A stretch of 64,000 nucleotides of DNA from Novosphingobium sp. UBA6272 (lineage in GTDB: Bacteria > Pseudomonadota > Alphaproteobacteria > Sphingomonadales > Sphingomonadaceae): the NCBI RefSeq assembly GCF_002440635.1, contig NZ_DJUW01000028.1, forward strand, positions 186,001 to 250,000, given 5' to 3'. The notes under the pieces were generated by a model, which was given only the letters and a program-made list of their open reading frames with translations, was not told the DNA's origin and ran no database searches. Shown piece by piece: positions 51,631-60,000 of the stretch (positions are counted from its first letter, which is position 1; every line of letters starts with the position of its first letter). The position numbers were made by a program, and so were the translations under genes.

Positions 51631-51685
51631 TGCGATTTTCCTACAGGCGCACGGTGTGTTACTCTTAGGGGGCTGGGAGAGTGTC

Positions 51686-52021
51686 ATGTCGCTCGCGATG
51701 AGGTTGCAAAAGCTGCGCACGCAACGGGGACAATCCCTTCAGGTGGTTGCGGACGCAGTGGGGGCTTCCAAGGCCCACATCTGGGAACTGGAGAAGGGGA
51801 CCACCAAGAACCCTTCGATCGAACTGCTCAAAGGCTTGGCTGAGCATTTTGGCGTCACGATTGCTTCGCTGGTCGGCGAGGACCCTTCTGAAGCGGAAGA
51901 CGAACAAATGGTCGTCATGTACCGTGATCTGCAGAAACTTGACGCCAAGGATCGACAGTTCATCGAAGCGATGATCGAGACCATGAAAAAGCGCGGTAGT
52001 AAGGAAACCGATGCAGATTGA
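51686..52021 (+). CDS. capH: XRE-family HTH regulator, CapH-like
   Basis: 111 residues from ATG 51686. HTH at about 5-65 (MRLQKLRTQRGQSLQVVADAVGASKAHIWELEKGTTKNPSIELLKGLAEHFGV), then an acidic and helical C-terminus. It precedes an ImmA/IrrE metallopeptidase and is divergent from a CBASS operon, matching CapH, which represses CBASS until its partner peptidase CapP cleaves it after DNA damage. The symbol is given by synteny; many XRE proteins look alike. Confidence 0.75.
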   Translation: MSLAMRLQKLRTQRGQSLQVVADAVGASKAHIWELEKGTTKNPSIELLKGLAEHFGVTIASLVGEDPSEAEDEQMVVMYRDLQKLDAKDRQFIEAMIETMKKRGSKETDAD

Positions 52022-52901
52022 CCGGGTCGAGCTTGCCGACTGCACCTCCCCCGAACGCATCATTGCAGAAGTCCTGCGACAGATCCCTGATCTCCCGATT
52101 CCCGTTCCGATTGAGGAACTCGCAACCGCAGTCGGGATCACAGCCATTCACAGGATGACGACCGACAACTTTGAAGGTGGATTGATCACCCAGCCTGAGC
52201 GTCGAGATGGTGTCATCCTTGTCAACGGCAAGGCCAACAGGCTGAGACAACGATATACGATCGGCCACGAACTCGGGCACTATCTCATTGCCGCACACCA
52301 GCCACGGGTATCGGGCCAATTCACTTGCTCGAAATCCGACATGAACATCCGCAAGGCCGACCGTGATGACCGTGCGCAACGGATGGAAGCAGAAGCCAAT
52401 CGGTTCAGCGCAGGCATGTTAATGCCCCTACTCAAATTCAAGGCTGACATGCGCTCCCAGGGCGGACCGGACCTGAACCATGTCGTAGAACTGGCCGCGC
52501 GCTACGATGTCAGCAAGGAGGCCACGGCTATTCACTACTCGTCCTACCACCATGACCCTTGCGCTATCATTCTGTCGCAGAATGGGTTGGTGAAGCGGGT
52601 GTATAAATCGTCCCGTTTCCCTTTTGTGGAATCCAGTATCGGCAGGCCTCTGCCGCACAACTCGTTGTCCGCTAGCTACCAGAGTAGCGATGCTGCTTGG
52701 GACCAAGTCGACAGAGGCGTCTGGCTTGCAAGCCTTGAGAGGCCTTCAACCATCGACGAACAAGCTCTGTGTCTGGCAAATGGGTGGAAGATGACCATGT
52801 TGGTCCACGAAGAAAGCGAAGACGACAACGACGGAGAAGTCCGCGACACATACGATGTTTGGGAAAACCCTCGCTTTCCAGGCAAGAATCGGCGCCGTTG
52901 A
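52011..52901 (+). CDS. capP: ImmA/IrrE metallopeptidase, CapP-like
   Basis: 296 residues, start overlapping the capH end by 11 nt. Zinc motif HELGH (86-90) with the acidic third ligand region RMEAEANRFSAGMLMP (126-128). C106 (FTCSKSD) stands where CapP proteins are thought to carry a cysteine that ligates zinc and keeps the enzyme latent; alignment is needed to confirm. The long C-terminal part (about 150-296) fits the regulatory domain of CapP. Expected to cleave CapH and de-repress CBASS. Confidence 0.78.
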   Translation: MQIDRVELADCTSPERIIAEVLRQIPDLPIPVPIEELATAVGITAIHRMTTDNFEGGLITQPERRDGVILVNGKANRLRQRYTIGHELGHYLIAAHQPRVSGQFTCSKSDMNIRKADRDDRAQRMEAEANRFSAGMLMPLLKFKADMRSQGGPDLNHVVELAARYDVSKEATAIHYSSYHHDPCAIILSQNGLVKRVYKSSRFPFVESSIGRPLPHNSLSASYQSSDAAWDQVDRGVWLASLERPSTIDEQALCLANGWKMTMLVHEESEDDNDGEVRDTYDVWENPRFPGKNRRR

Positions 52902-53281
52902 CCGAATTGAAATAGAGAGTGAGACGAAGTGCGCTGCCCTTCGGGCGACCTGCTCTATTCGCTTCGCGAACCAAGCCCGAGGTCTTGGCCCATAAGGGTG
53001 ACGATCAGGAGCGCGAACAAAATGAGCGGGGCTGATGGCGCGCTCTGTCCCGCAGGCCCTGCGGTCCTGCTCCTGAGGGCGCGGCGTTTCACGAAAATGG
53101 CCCCGCACGCACTCTGAACCGGCGGACTTGGCTTCACGCGCAGGCATGGAAATCCGACAGGCCCCGGCTTCCCGCCTGCACGAGCAAGTGAGCGATTGCC
53201 GCCTCCTTTCAGGGTGCGGCTTTTTGTTGGAGCAACCCCGCTGGCCGCTCGCGCTACAGCGGCGATGAAAAGACGAAGCTG
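52902..53281. other. Non-coding region between capP and the DUF932 gene
   Basis: About 380 bp with no gene I can support. It includes a short GAGAGTGAGACG motif (52913-52924) resembling the start of the leaders at 53282 and 54603, several CPAGPAV-type GC-rich stretches open in more than one frame, and a terminator at 53198-53225. Confidence 0.5.
53198..53225 (+). terminator. Terminator-like hairpin upstream of the DUF932 leader
   Basis: GCCGC (53198-53202) pairs with GCGGC (53216-53220), enclosing a CCT/AGG inner stem, followed by TTTTT. It would stop transcription from the capH-capP side before the DUF932 unit. Confidence 0.6.
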
Positions 53282-53356
53282 AGAGTGAGAGAGTGGCCGG
53301 CTTCGCCGTGACGGGATGAGGGTCGAGAGAGAGGCTCCCGGCCGCCCGTCATGGAG
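53282..53356 (+). ncRNA. Structured 5' leader of the DUF932 gene (copy A)
   Basis: 75 nt directly before the DUF932 gene, ending in ATGGAG, which serves as Shine-Dalgarno. It contains AGAGTGAGAG, a stem TGACGGG (53309-53315) / CCCGTCA (53345-53351) and an internal GAGAGAGAG purine loop. The same elements in the same order occur at 54603-54678 before the ParB-like gene. The base-paired segment adjoins the ribosome-binding site, so a cis-acting regulatory RNA is likely. No known class is assigned. Confidence 0.6.
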
Positions 53357-53364
53357 ATTTCCCC

Positions 53365-54558
53365 ATGAACATGCAGGTTCTCGAAGCGCGGCGCGATATG
53401 AGCGGCGGGTATAAGGTCGATGTCTCGCGCGGCTCCCGCGTGGGTCGGGTTTCGTCGGAATGGTTCTCGCGGCCCGACGACGAGCGGTTCCTTTCACTGA
53501 ACGAGCTGGCCAGCTCGGTGCGCGGGCGTTCCGAGCGCAGCCGGACCCGCGTGGTCGAAACCGCGCTCATCCATGTCGAGGCGAACCGCAATGATCCGGG
53601 ACGCCTGGAGCTGCTGCTGCCCGGGGCCGATGCCCCCGTTCAGCCAACCCACTGGAGCTTCGGCCAACTCGCGAGCCAGGTCGGCGCACCCGCCGCCTAT
53701 CTGCGTCAGCTTCCCGCTCCGCTTGCCGCAATAAACCTGCAATATGGCCTGACCTCGAACCGGGCCGAGCAGATTAAGACCCTCGAAACCGATAACGGTC
53801 GCCTCGAATTGCGCGCGGTTACCGGACCTGACTATGGCCGGATCTACGATCACGAACTGGTGGAGGCCGTGCAGAAGATCGCCGGCAACGGCACCGGCGA
53901 CACGCGCTGGAAAGTGCCCGGGGTGCTCGACTGGTCGACCGGGGTTTACAACCCGATGGTCGACATCTCGAAGGACACAACCACGCTCTATGCTTCCGAC
54001 CGCGATGTGTTCCTGTTCCTGGTCGATGATCTCAACCCGATCGAGGCAGGGCGGTTGCCTGACGGATCGCCCGACCTCTACTTCCGCGGATTCTACTGCT
54101 GGAACTCCGAGGTCGGCGCAAAGACGCTCGGCATGGCAAGCTTCTACCTGCGCGCGGTCTGCCAGAACCGGAACCTGTGGGGCGTCGAGGATTTCGAGGA
54201 AATCTCGATCCGCCACAGCAAGTACGCCGCCAACCGCTTCGCCCACGAGGCAGCACCGGCCTTGCTGAACTTCGCCAACTCCTCCCCTCAGCCGTTCATT
54301 AATGGCATCAAGACGGCGCGCGAGCGCATCGTCGCCCGCACCGACGAGGAGCGCGGTGACTTCCTGCGGCATAGGGGGTTCTCTAAGGCCGAGACCGGCA
54401 AGATCATTGAAACCGTGCTCGCCGAGGAAGGCCGCCCGCCGGAATCGATCTTCGATTTCGTGCAAGGAATCACCGCGCTCGCCCGCGGCAAGGCGCATCA
54501 GGATGCCCGCCTCGACATGGAGGGCAAGGCCAAGAAGTTGCTCGACCGGGTCCACTGA
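53365..54558 (+). CDS. DUF932 domain-containing protein
   Basis: 397 residues. The DUF932 region covers most of the protein (about 85-340: WSFGQLASQVGAPAAYLRQLPAPLAAINLQYGL...RAVTGPDYGRIYDHELVEAVQKI...GFYCWNSEVGAKTLGMASFYLRAVCQNRNLWG). DUF932 proteins are frequent on plasmids, phages and integrative elements (for example near plasmid transfer genes); function not established. First gene of the plus-strand module; expressed behind a structured leader shared with the next gene. Confidence 0.9.
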   Translation: MNMQVLEARRDMSGGYKVDVSRGSRVGRVSSEWFSRPDDERFLSLNELASSVRGRSERSRTRVVETALIHVEANRNDPGRLELLLPGADAPVQPTHWSFGQLASQVGAPAAYLRQLPAPLAAINLQYGLTSNRAEQIKTLETDNGRLELRAVTGPDYGRIYDHELVEAVQKIAGNGTGDTRWKVPGVLDWSTGVYNPMVDISKDTTTLYASDRDVFLFLVDDLNPIEAGRLPDGSPDLYFRGFYCWNSEVGAKTLGMASFYLRAVCQNRNLWGVEDFEEISIRHSKYAANRFAHEAAPALLNFANSSPQPFINGIKTARERIVARTDEERGDFLRHRGFSKAETGKIIETVLAEEGRPPESIFDFVQGITALARGKAHQDARLDMEGKAKKLLDRVH

Positions 54559-54602
54559 TCCCCGCTGAATCTCAATTCCTCCCGCGTGGCGCTGCCTTCT
54601 CC

Positions 54603-54678
54603 AGAGTGAGAGGGCGGCGCTTTGCTTCGTGACGGGTCGAGGCCTGAGAGAGAGTCTTTCAGGCGGCCCGTCATGGAG
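54603..54678 (+). ncRNA. Structured 5' leader of the ParB-like gene (copy B)
   Basis: 76 nt between the DUF932 stop and the ParB-like ATG. Shares with copy A the blocks AGAGTGAGAG, GTGACGGG, GAGG, GAGAGAGAG and CCCGTCATGGAG. The outer stem TGACGGG (54630-54636) / CCCGTCA (54667-54673) is identical; an inner stem GCCTGA/TCAGGC is present here, while copy A has GGG/CCC in that place, a difference that keeps pairing. That pattern supports a conserved RNA structure. The Shine-Dalgarno GGAG lies just after the stem. Confidence 0.6.
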
Positions 54679-54685
54679 AACCACC

Positions 54686-56773
54686 ATGACCAAGCAATTG
54701 CCCAAGCTCGTGCTCAGTTCCTCGCGCGACATCCCTTTCAACCAGCTGGTGCTGAGCCAGAAGAACGTCCGGCGTCTGAAGGCGGGCTTATCGATCGAAG
54801 ATCTCGCCGACGACATCTACCACCGCACCCTGCTTCAGAGCCTCAATGTCCGGCCCGTCGTCGGTGAGGATGGCCAGGAAACTGGCATGTTCGAGGTTCC
54901 CGCAGGCGGCCGCCGCTTCCGCGCGCTCGAATTGCTGGTGAAATCGAAGCGGATGGCCAAGGATCAGCCGGTTCCCTGCGTCGTGCGCGAGGCCGGCATC
55001 GCCGAGGAAGACTCGCTCGCCGAAAACGTCATGCGCGTCGGCCTGCATCCGCTCGACCAGTTCCGCGCTTTCACCGCCCTGATCGACGCGGGCCTGTCGG
55101 AGGATGACATCGCTGCGCGCTTCTTCGTCTCGGTCTCGACGGTGCGCCAGCGCCTGCGGCTTGCCTCTGTCGCACCCAGCCTGCTCGAAGTTTACGGCGA
55201 GGACGGCATGTCGCTCGAACAGCTCATGGCCTTCACAGTCAATGAGAACCACGCCCGCCAGGAGCAGGTCTGGGAGCAGCTCAAACAGACCTACCAGCCT
55301 TCCGCCCATCAGATCCGCCGCCTGCTGACCGAGGATGCCATTCCGGCCAGCGATCGCCGCGTCCGCTTCATCGGGCTCGATGCCTATGTCGAAGCTGGCG
55401 GATATGTGATGCGCGACCTGTTCTCGTCAGACAAGGAAGGCTGGCTCCAGGATCCGGCTCTCGTCGAACAGCTCGTCAACGCGAAGCTGACGACCATTGC
55501 CGAGGAGATCGGCGCCGAAGGTTGGAAATGGGTCGAAGCCGCAATCGACCTGCCTTACGGCTGCGAGCGCGGTAAGCGCCGGATCACCGGGACCACCGTC
55601 TCGCTGACCGACGATGAGCAGTCCACGCTCGACGCGCTGGTCGAGGAATATGACGGCCTCGGCGAGCAGTATCAGGATGGCGGAGACCTGCCCGACGAGG
55701 TCGATGCGCGACTGTCCGAGATCGACGCCGGCATCACTGCGCTCACCCAGCGTCCGGTCAGCTACGATCCTGAGGAACAGGCACGCGCAGGCGTGTTCGT
55801 ATCCTTGTCGCACGATGGGCGGCTACGGATCGACCGCGGTTATGTACGTCCGGACGATGAACCGGCCTCTGAAGGTGCTGATGACGACGAAAACCAGGCT
55901 GCCGGAATTGCTTCGACCGGCCCGACGGTAAGCGTCGGCGGCCAAGTGCAGACTGGCGAGCAGGCCGACGACGAAGACGACGCCATCCGTCCGCTGCCCG
56001 ACCGGCTCGTGTCCGAACTGACCGCCGAGCGCACGCTGGCGCTGCGCGACGCGCTCGCCAATGCGCCCGATGCCGCGTTCCTTGCCCTGCTGCACACGCT
56101 GTGCCTGTCGGTGTTCCGGTCGCATGTGCAGGCTGGCTGCGTGCAGATCGGCGTCACTCAGGCATGGCTTGGCAATGCCGCCCCGAACCTGCGCGAGACG
56201 GTGTGGAGCCAGTCGATCCAGCAGCGGCACGAGCAGTGGGCGGATCGGCTTCCCAGCGAACCCGATGAGCTTTGGCTGGTACTCGCGGCCATGGCCCACG
56301 AGGAGCAGATGGTCCTGCTTGCCCACTGCGTCTCGCTCGGCGTCAACGCGCTGTTCGAGGCTACCAAGGGTTACGACGGACGGATCTCCGCGCACGGAGT
56401 TGCGCAACGGATCGCCGCCGCCGATGCTCTGGCGGGAGTGGTCGGACTCGACATGGCTGAAGCAGGCTGGGCGCCGACGGTCGATAACTACCTCGGCCGC
56501 GTTACCAAGCCCCGGATCATCGAGGCAGTGCGCGAAGCCAAGGGCGACGCCACGGCTGTGCTGATCGAGCATCTCAAGAAAGGCGACATGGCCCGCGAGG
56601 CCGAACGCCTGCTTGCAGGCACGGGCTGGCTCCCCGAACCGCTGCGACTGCCGCAAGCCGAAGCCGAGTCCGAAGCCGACGAGCAGGTCGCCGATCTGCC
56701 CGACTTCCTCGCCGAGGACGGTCCGTTCGATCAGCACGAGCAGGACGACACCTACGCAGTCGCTGCGGAGTGA
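54686..56773 (+). CDS. ParB/RepB/Spo0J-family DNA-binding protein (large plasmid/ICE type)
   Basis: 695 residues from ATG 54686. N-terminal ParB domain (about 12-125: IPFNQLVLSQKNVRR, PVVGEDGQETGMFEVPAGGRRFRALELL, EEDSLAENVMRVGLHPLDQFRAF), an HTH (AARFFVSVSTVRQRLRLASV, about 145-165), then a long, less conserved C-terminal region rich in acidic residues. Far longer than chromosomal ParB (~300). Typical of plasmids and ICEs, where such proteins may act in partition, transcription control or DNA processing. No parA is adjacent. Confidence 0.88.
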   Translation: MTKQLPKLVLSSSRDIPFNQLVLSQKNVRRLKAGLSIEDLADDIYHRTLLQSLNVRPVVGEDGQETGMFEVPAGGRRFRALELLVKSKRMAKDQPVPCVVREAGIAEEDSLAENVMRVGLHPLDQFRAFTALIDAGLSEDDIAARFFVSVSTVRQRLRLASVAPSLLEVYGEDGMSLEQLMAFTVNENHARQEQVWEQLKQTYQPSAHQIRRLLTEDAIPASDRRVRFIGLDAYVEAGGYVMRDLFSSDKEGWLQDPALVEQLVNAKLTTIAEEIGAEGWKWVEAAIDLPYGCERGKRRITGTTVSLTDDEQSTLDALVEEYDGLGEQYQDGGDLPDEVDARLSEIDAGITALTQRPVSYDPEEQARAGVFVSLSHDGRLRIDRGYVRPDDEPASEGADDDENQAAGIASTGPTVSVGGQVQTGEQADDEDDAIRPLPDRLVSELTAERTLALRDALANAPDAAFLALLHTLCLSVFRSHVQAGCVQIGVTQAWLGNAAPNLRETVWSQSIQQRHEQWADRLPSEPDELWLVLAAMAHEEQMVLLAHCVSLGVNALFEATKGYDGRISAHGVAQRIAAADALAGVVGLDMAEAGWAPTVDNYLGRVTKPRIIEAVREAKGDATAVLIEHLKKGDMAREAERLLAGTGWLPEPLRLPQAEAESEADEQVADLPDFLAEDGPFDQHEQDDTYAVAAE

Positions 56774-56781
56774 TCCCTTTT

Positions 56782-56816
56782 GCGCGGGGCGGCACGCGCC
56801 CCGTCCCGCGCCCATT
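56782..56816 (+). terminator. Terminator-like hairpin after the ParB-like gene
   Basis: GCGCGGG (56782-56788) pairs with CCCGCGC (56805-56811), enclosing a further GGGGCG/CGCCCC stem, followed by CCATTTTTA. It may end or attenuate transcription before the DUF6117 gene. Confidence 0.5.
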
Positions 56817-56841
56817 TTTACGACATTGAAGGAGCTACACG

Positions 56842-57057
56842 ATGGCCATCCCGGACTATGCCCGCACCAACTTCGAGACCCTGGTCAAGGCCGCCCAGGC
56901 AGGCGATCTCGCATTGATGGAATGCACCGAGGTCGAAAGCGGCGAGACCCGTTACGTCCTCTGCGCCGTCGGCCGCGATGAGGATGACTATGTCATGACC
57001 CCGTTCGGCCACCTCGCCCCCGGCAATCCCTACGACGCCTACGTCCCGCCCGCCTGA
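56842..57057 (+). CDS. DUF6117 family protein
   Basis: 71 residues with GAAGGAG before the ATG. The sequence (MAIPDYARTNFETLVKAAQAG...LALMECTEVESGETRYVLCAVGRDE...YVMTPFGHLAPGNPYDAYVPP) matches small proteins found beside ParB-like and strawberry-notch genes on alphaproteobacterial mobile elements. Function unknown. Confidence 0.82.
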   Translation: MAIPDYARTNFETLVKAAQAGDLALMECTEVESGETRYVLCAVGRDEDDYVMTPFGHLAPGNPYDAYVPPA

Positions 57058-57098
57058 GCGGCGGCGACCCTCAACCCATTTTCAAAAGGATATCGTCG

Positions 57099-60000
57099 AT
57101 GACCAACTCGCTTGCTGCGGGTGCTTTCGCGCGCCCGCTGTCCGCCCAATGTCCCGTTCAAGCCGCAGCTTCGATCATCCTCGCTGCACAAGACCTGCTC
57201 GGGCACTTCGCTGCCGGTCGCCGCATCGACACTGCAACTGTCCGCACGGCGATGCAGTCGGCGTTCGGCGCAAGCGATGCCGCCGGGGCCTGGAACTGGA
57301 AGGCTGCCTACGAGGCGGTTGAGGTCGCGCAACTGTTGTTCATGCGGCGCTATGGCCCAGCCATCCACGCCAAGACGTCCGACCCATTCGAACGGCTCAA
57401 GATTGTTGAGCGGATTGCCCGGCTCGCCCCCACGCAGACCCGGCGCAGCGAGGAAATGCAGGCCTATCAGCAGTTCTCGACGCCTTTGGGGCTGGCCTGG
57501 GTCGCCGGTTTCGCGGCCAGCTTCGTGCCCGGTGAACTGGTGCTCGAGCCATCGGCAGGCACCGGTTTGCTCGCCATTCAGGCCGAACTTGGCGCGAGCA
57601 GGCTGGCATTGAACGAGGTGGCCGAGTTGCGAGCCGCCTTGCTGGGGCAACTATTCGGCACGGCGATTGTGACCACCCACGATGCAGCACAGATCCATGA
57701 CCGGCTCGATCCGGGCATGGTGCCCAATTGCATCGTGATGAACCCGCCGTTTTCTGCCGCCGTTGGTGTCGAGACGCGCGTAGCGGATGCTGCATTCCGC
57801 CACCTGTCTTCGGCCGTGGCCAGGCTCGCACCTGGTGGACGCCTCGTCGCCATCACCGGCACGAACTGTTCGCCTGAGCACAAGGTCTGGCGCGAGGGGT
57901 TCGTGCGGCTGCAGGAACAAGCCCGCCTTGTGTTCACCGCGCCGATTGCCGGCTCGGTCTTCGCGCCCCACGGCACGAGCATCGAAACCCGGTTGACGGT
58001 GATCGACAAGCTGCCCGCCGCGGAGCCGACCTACTTCCCGGCGCCGCTAGGCACCGCGCCCGACCTTGCGACCCTGCTGCGCTGGCTGATCGATTACCTG
58101 CCGCCCCGCGCCGCGCTCGCCGCCCAGCAACCTCCCGCCCTCCGGCCAGCTGCACCGTGCCGGGTAGCCGCGCTACGGCCCAGACTTACAGTCACTCACC
58201 CGGTTGAACCGACCGGCGTGCTGCTCGACTACGATGTTGCCGACTGGAGAGAGGAGGCATCGGCCCGCCTCAGCGATACGCTCTACGAGCCCTACACGCT
58301 GCAATCCCTCCACATTCCGGGGGCAAAGCCGCATCCAACCAAGCTGGTGCAATCCGCCGCCATGGCCTCGGTCGCACCGCCCAGGCCGAGCTATCGTCCG
58401 CACCTGCCTCTTGGTCTGGTCGAACAAGGCCTGCTCTCCGACGCCCAGCTTGAATCGGTCATCTATGCCGGCGAAGCGCACAGCCAACATCTTGCCGGCA
58501 GTTGGACGGTCGATGCGACTTTCGACAAGGTCGAGGCCGCACCGGACGACTGCGACACCGCAGTCGCTTTTCGCAAAGGCTGGTTCCTTGGTGATGGCAC
58601 CGGCGCGGGCAAGGGGCGCCAGGTTGCCGGGATCATCCTCGACAACTGGCTGAAGGGCCGCCGCCGTGCGGTGTGGATTTCCAAATCCGACAAGCTTCTT
58701 GAGGACGCCCAACGGGATTGGCGGGCATTGGGCCAGGAGCCCTTGTTGGTCACCCCGCTCGCCCGCTTTCGTCAGGGCACATCGATCCGGCTCGAGCAGG
58801 GCATCCTTTTTACAACCTATGCCACGCTACGCAGCGATGCGCGTGAAGGTAGGGTTTCCCGCGTCCAGCAGATCGTCGATTGGCTCGGAACCGACTTCGA
58901 CGGAGTCATTGTCTTCGACGAAAGCCATGCGATGCAGAATGCCGGTGGCGGCAAGAGTGAACGCGGGGACGCGGCCCCTTCGCAGCAGGGCCGTGCCGGG
59001 CTGCGCCTACAGCACGCACTGCCGGATGCCCGGGTTCTCTATGTCTCGGCGACCGGCGCGACCACGGTCGAGAACCTCGCCTATGCGCAGCGGCTCGGCC
59101 TGTGGGGTGGCGCGGACTTCCCCTTCGACAAGCGCACCGATTTCGTTGCCGCGATCGAAGCCGGCGGGGTCGCGGCGATGGAAGTGCTGGCCCGCGACCT
59201 CAAGGCGCTCGGTCTCTATTCCGCACGGTCGCTGTCTTACGAAGGCGTCGAATACGAGTTGCTCGAACACCAGCTCACCCCGGATCAGGTCCGCATCTAC
59301 GACGCCTATGCTGGTGCATTTCAGGTCATCCATAACAACCTCGATGCCGCGCTCGAAGCGGCAGGGGTGACTAGCGCCGCCGACGGCACACTGAACGCAC
59401 AGGCCAAATCCGCCGCCGGTTCTGCCTTCGAATCTGCCAAGCAGCGCTTCTTCAACCACCTGATCACCGCGATGAAGACCCCGACCCTGATCCGGGCCAT
59501 CGAACAGGGGCTGACCGATGGTCATGCGTCCGTGGTGCAGATCGTCTCGACCGGGGAAGCCCTGCTGTCGCGGCGGCTTGCTGACATCGATCCGGGCGAA
59601 TGGAACGATGTCCAGTGCGACGTAACTCCCCGCGAATACGTGCTGGACTATTTGCTGCACAGCTTCCCGACGCAGCTCCACGAGCCGTTCACCGATGGCG
59701 ATGGCAACCTCTCCTCACAACCTGCCTATGACGGTGATGGCAATGCCATCCAGTGCCGCGATGCCCTTGAACGGCGCGACCAGCTGATCGAAAAATTGGC
59801 ATCGATGGAACCGGTCCAGGGCGCACTCGACCAGATCGTCCAGCGGTTCGGTACTGATATGGTTGCCGAGGTCACCGGCCGCTCCCGCCGGATCGTCCGC
59901 AAGGTCGATGCGGATGGCGAGCGTCTCGCGGTCGAGAACCGACCTGCCCACGCCAATCTCGCCGAGGCGCAGGCGTTCATGGAGGACAAGAAGCAGATCC

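Noticed and set aside
52929..53117. Possible 62-residue gene between capP and DUF932
   Set aside because: No ribosome-binding site or family resemblance; repetitive GC-rich sequence open in several frames.
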